From assembly GCA_021157525.1 (NCBI GenBank), contig JAGGWK010000022.1:1-50450 (forward strand): 50,450 nucleotides of DNA, in the 5' to 3' direction. The position numbers were made by a program, and so were the translations under genes. Of this stretch, positions 45,848 to 50,450 are shown piece by piece (position 1 is the first letter of the stretch; each line of letters starts with the position of its first letter). Source of the stretch: Candidatus Cloacimonadota bacterium (lineage in GTDB: Bacteria > Cloacimonadota > Cloacimonadia > Cloacimonadales > TCS61). The notes beneath the pieces are model-generated. The model saw nothing but the letters and a program-made list of their open reading frames with translations, searched no databases and was not told the DNA's origin.

Positions 45848-46932
45848 CTATACCTCGGCTTTGGCTACAAACAAAGAGCCCACAGCCAGGAAAATCAGGT
45901 TAGGCATCCAAGCGGCAAGTGCCGGTGATAAAACGCCGTTATGCCCAAGGCTCTGGCAGATGCGCAATACCGAAAGGTAGAGGAAGCATACCAGCAGACC
46001 AAGACCGAAAATAATGCCGCGCCCTTTGCTGCGAGTGGATGCGGAAACCAGCGGGATGCTGAACAACATGATGATAAAATTGGCAAAAGGAAAGGATATT
46101 TTCAGATAGAGCTCAACCAGCTCGCTGCGGTAATTTTCACCGATTTTCTTTAACCGATTGATGTAATCCCGGAGTTCGTAATAATTCATCTGCATTGGTT
46201 TTTTTGCGCTTTTGATAAAATCGATAGGAGTTACATCAACCTCCTCGATGGTGGTAGTAGGAAAGTATGTGGCATCTGAACGTCCATCGGGATGAAACGT
46301 GCGGATGTGACAATTTTCAAAAACCCAGTTACTATCACTCCATGATGCAGAATTTGCGGTGATTTTCCGCTGGATACGTCCCGCATCCCCGTCAAAAGTG
46401 GTGATGTCTATGGTTTTGAGGGTGTTACGATAACCATCGAAAAAATCGATATAGTAGAGATTGTTGTCACTCCCGATGTAGTGAATGTGACTCCGGAGTT
46501 TTTTATCCTCAACCTTCATCTTTTTTATTTTTTCGGTGTAGATGACATGACGCATTTCTTCCGCCTTGGGCAATACCAACTCGCCAAATATCATCACCAC
46601 GCCGCTGAAAAAAAGACCGAAAAGCAACAGTGGCAAAACCATCCTGAAAATACTGATGCCTGCCGCCCGAATGGCTATGGATTCGCTGTACTTAGAAAGG
46701 GCATCCATCAAAAAAAGCCCTGATAACAACACCACTACCGGCGATGTGAGAGTGAACAAATAGGGCAACCGCAGCATAAAATAGGAGAACATATCCTGCA
46801 TTGTAGCACCTTTGCGCAGAAGCCGAGGCATCCTGTCTGATATATCGATAACCAGAAACAAGACGGAAAATGCCATGGTGATGATGAGGAATATTTTCAC
46901 ATATTCCCAAATGATGTAGCGGTCGAGTAATC

Positions 46933-46936
<4 letters not shown>
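45848..46936 (-). CDS. LptF/LptG-family permease (second copy)
   Basis: The 362-residue protein has the YjgP/YjgQ layout: three N-terminal membrane helices (about 12-125, with LRLPYLFTLTSPVVVLLSG), a periplasmic beta-jellyroll (about 130-270) and three C-terminal helices. Together with its neighbour and LptB (not in the window) it would extract lipopolysaccharide-like lipid from the inner membrane. Its start overlaps the stop of the first permease as ATGA. By order it would be LptG, but sequence alone does not settle which is F or G. Confidence 0.9.
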
Positions 46937-50303
<3,367 letters not shown>

Positions 50304-50413
50304 CTATTTTTCTGGATGCAGGAAGCATGTTTTGACCAGAAGCGAGACCTATTCAGGATGGTTCCGATAATCTTACTTCTCAGACGGGTATGTGTCGTCA
50401 TCCATAAACGCAC

Positions 50414-50436
50414 AAAAGCTCCCGTTGGGAGCTTTT
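50414..50436. terminator. terminator-like hairpin near the right edge
   Basis: AAAAGCTCCC / GGGAGCTTTT is a perfect 10-bp stem with a 3-base loop, flanked by A residues on one side and four T residues in the stem on the other. It could end a transcript on either strand. The gene it serves lies outside the window or is not visible. Confidence 0.7.
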
Positions 50437-50450
50437 AAAATAGAAAGAGA

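Overview
The window looks like a chromosomal segment from a Gram-negative (diderm) bacterium of the FCB group, most likely Cloacimonadota or a close relative; this is an inference. The reasons are BamA, TamB, Lol and Lpt envelope machinery, plus three large secreted proteins (beta-helix, CapA-like, C25 protease) ending in the 'NPFNP ... SG(V/I)Y(F/Y)Y ... LLK' tail typical of that group. No rRNA or species-diagnostic marker is present.

Layout. (1) 132-6234, minus: AddAB-type helicase-nuclease pair, preceded by a possible 33-residue membrane peptide. (2) 6581-7035: a 194-bp unit repeated 2.3 times in tandem. (3) 7079-7285: tRNA-Pro and tRNA-Val, then bamA (7433-9655, minus) and tRNA-Ala (9810-9885, plus). 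(4) 10290-13130: an AT-rich secreted beta-helix protein, then a decayed zinc alcohol dehydrogenase. (5) 13812-17508, minus: ybbR-like, tsaD, tRNA-Thr, a PP-loop tRNA-thiolation-like enzyme and an MBL hydrolase. (6) 17543-18415: a HEAT-like protein. (7) 18637-24257, minus: a tight operon of an outer-membrane protein with helix-hairpin-helix (HhH) DNA-binding motifs, a FadL/PorV-like outer-membrane protein and a secreted 5'-nucleotidase, divergent from a type IV pilin-like gene. (8) 25012-26565: CehA/McbA-type PHP metallohydrolase. (9) 26552-32438, minus: lolC, lolD, tamB. (10) 32592-40614, plus: secreted CapA-like phosphoesterase-fold protein and a 1623-residue gingipain-family protease. (11) 40665-50219, minus: ligA, two LptF/LptG permeases, a glycosyltransferase, an FrhB-pyruvyltransferase fusion and a Wzx-type flippase, with overlapping or abutting genes.

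The most unusual signal is a short DNA word, GGATGCA (best extended form CTGGATGCA). By eye it occurs about 53 times on the two strands, against about 6 expected. It occurs in all reading frames and outside genes, is evenly split between strands, and five times forms the palindrome GGATGCATCC. The density and lack of polarity resemble the DNA uptake sequences of Haemophilus and Neisseria. The same window encodes a pilin-like protein divergent from an HhH outer-membrane protein operon ending in a 5'-nucleotidase. I propose, as a hypothesis only, a DNA uptake or DNA scavenging system with its own uptake word. A second recurring pattern is a promoter form, TTGAC(A/G)-N17-T-rich hexamer, in front of three tRNA units and several protein genes.
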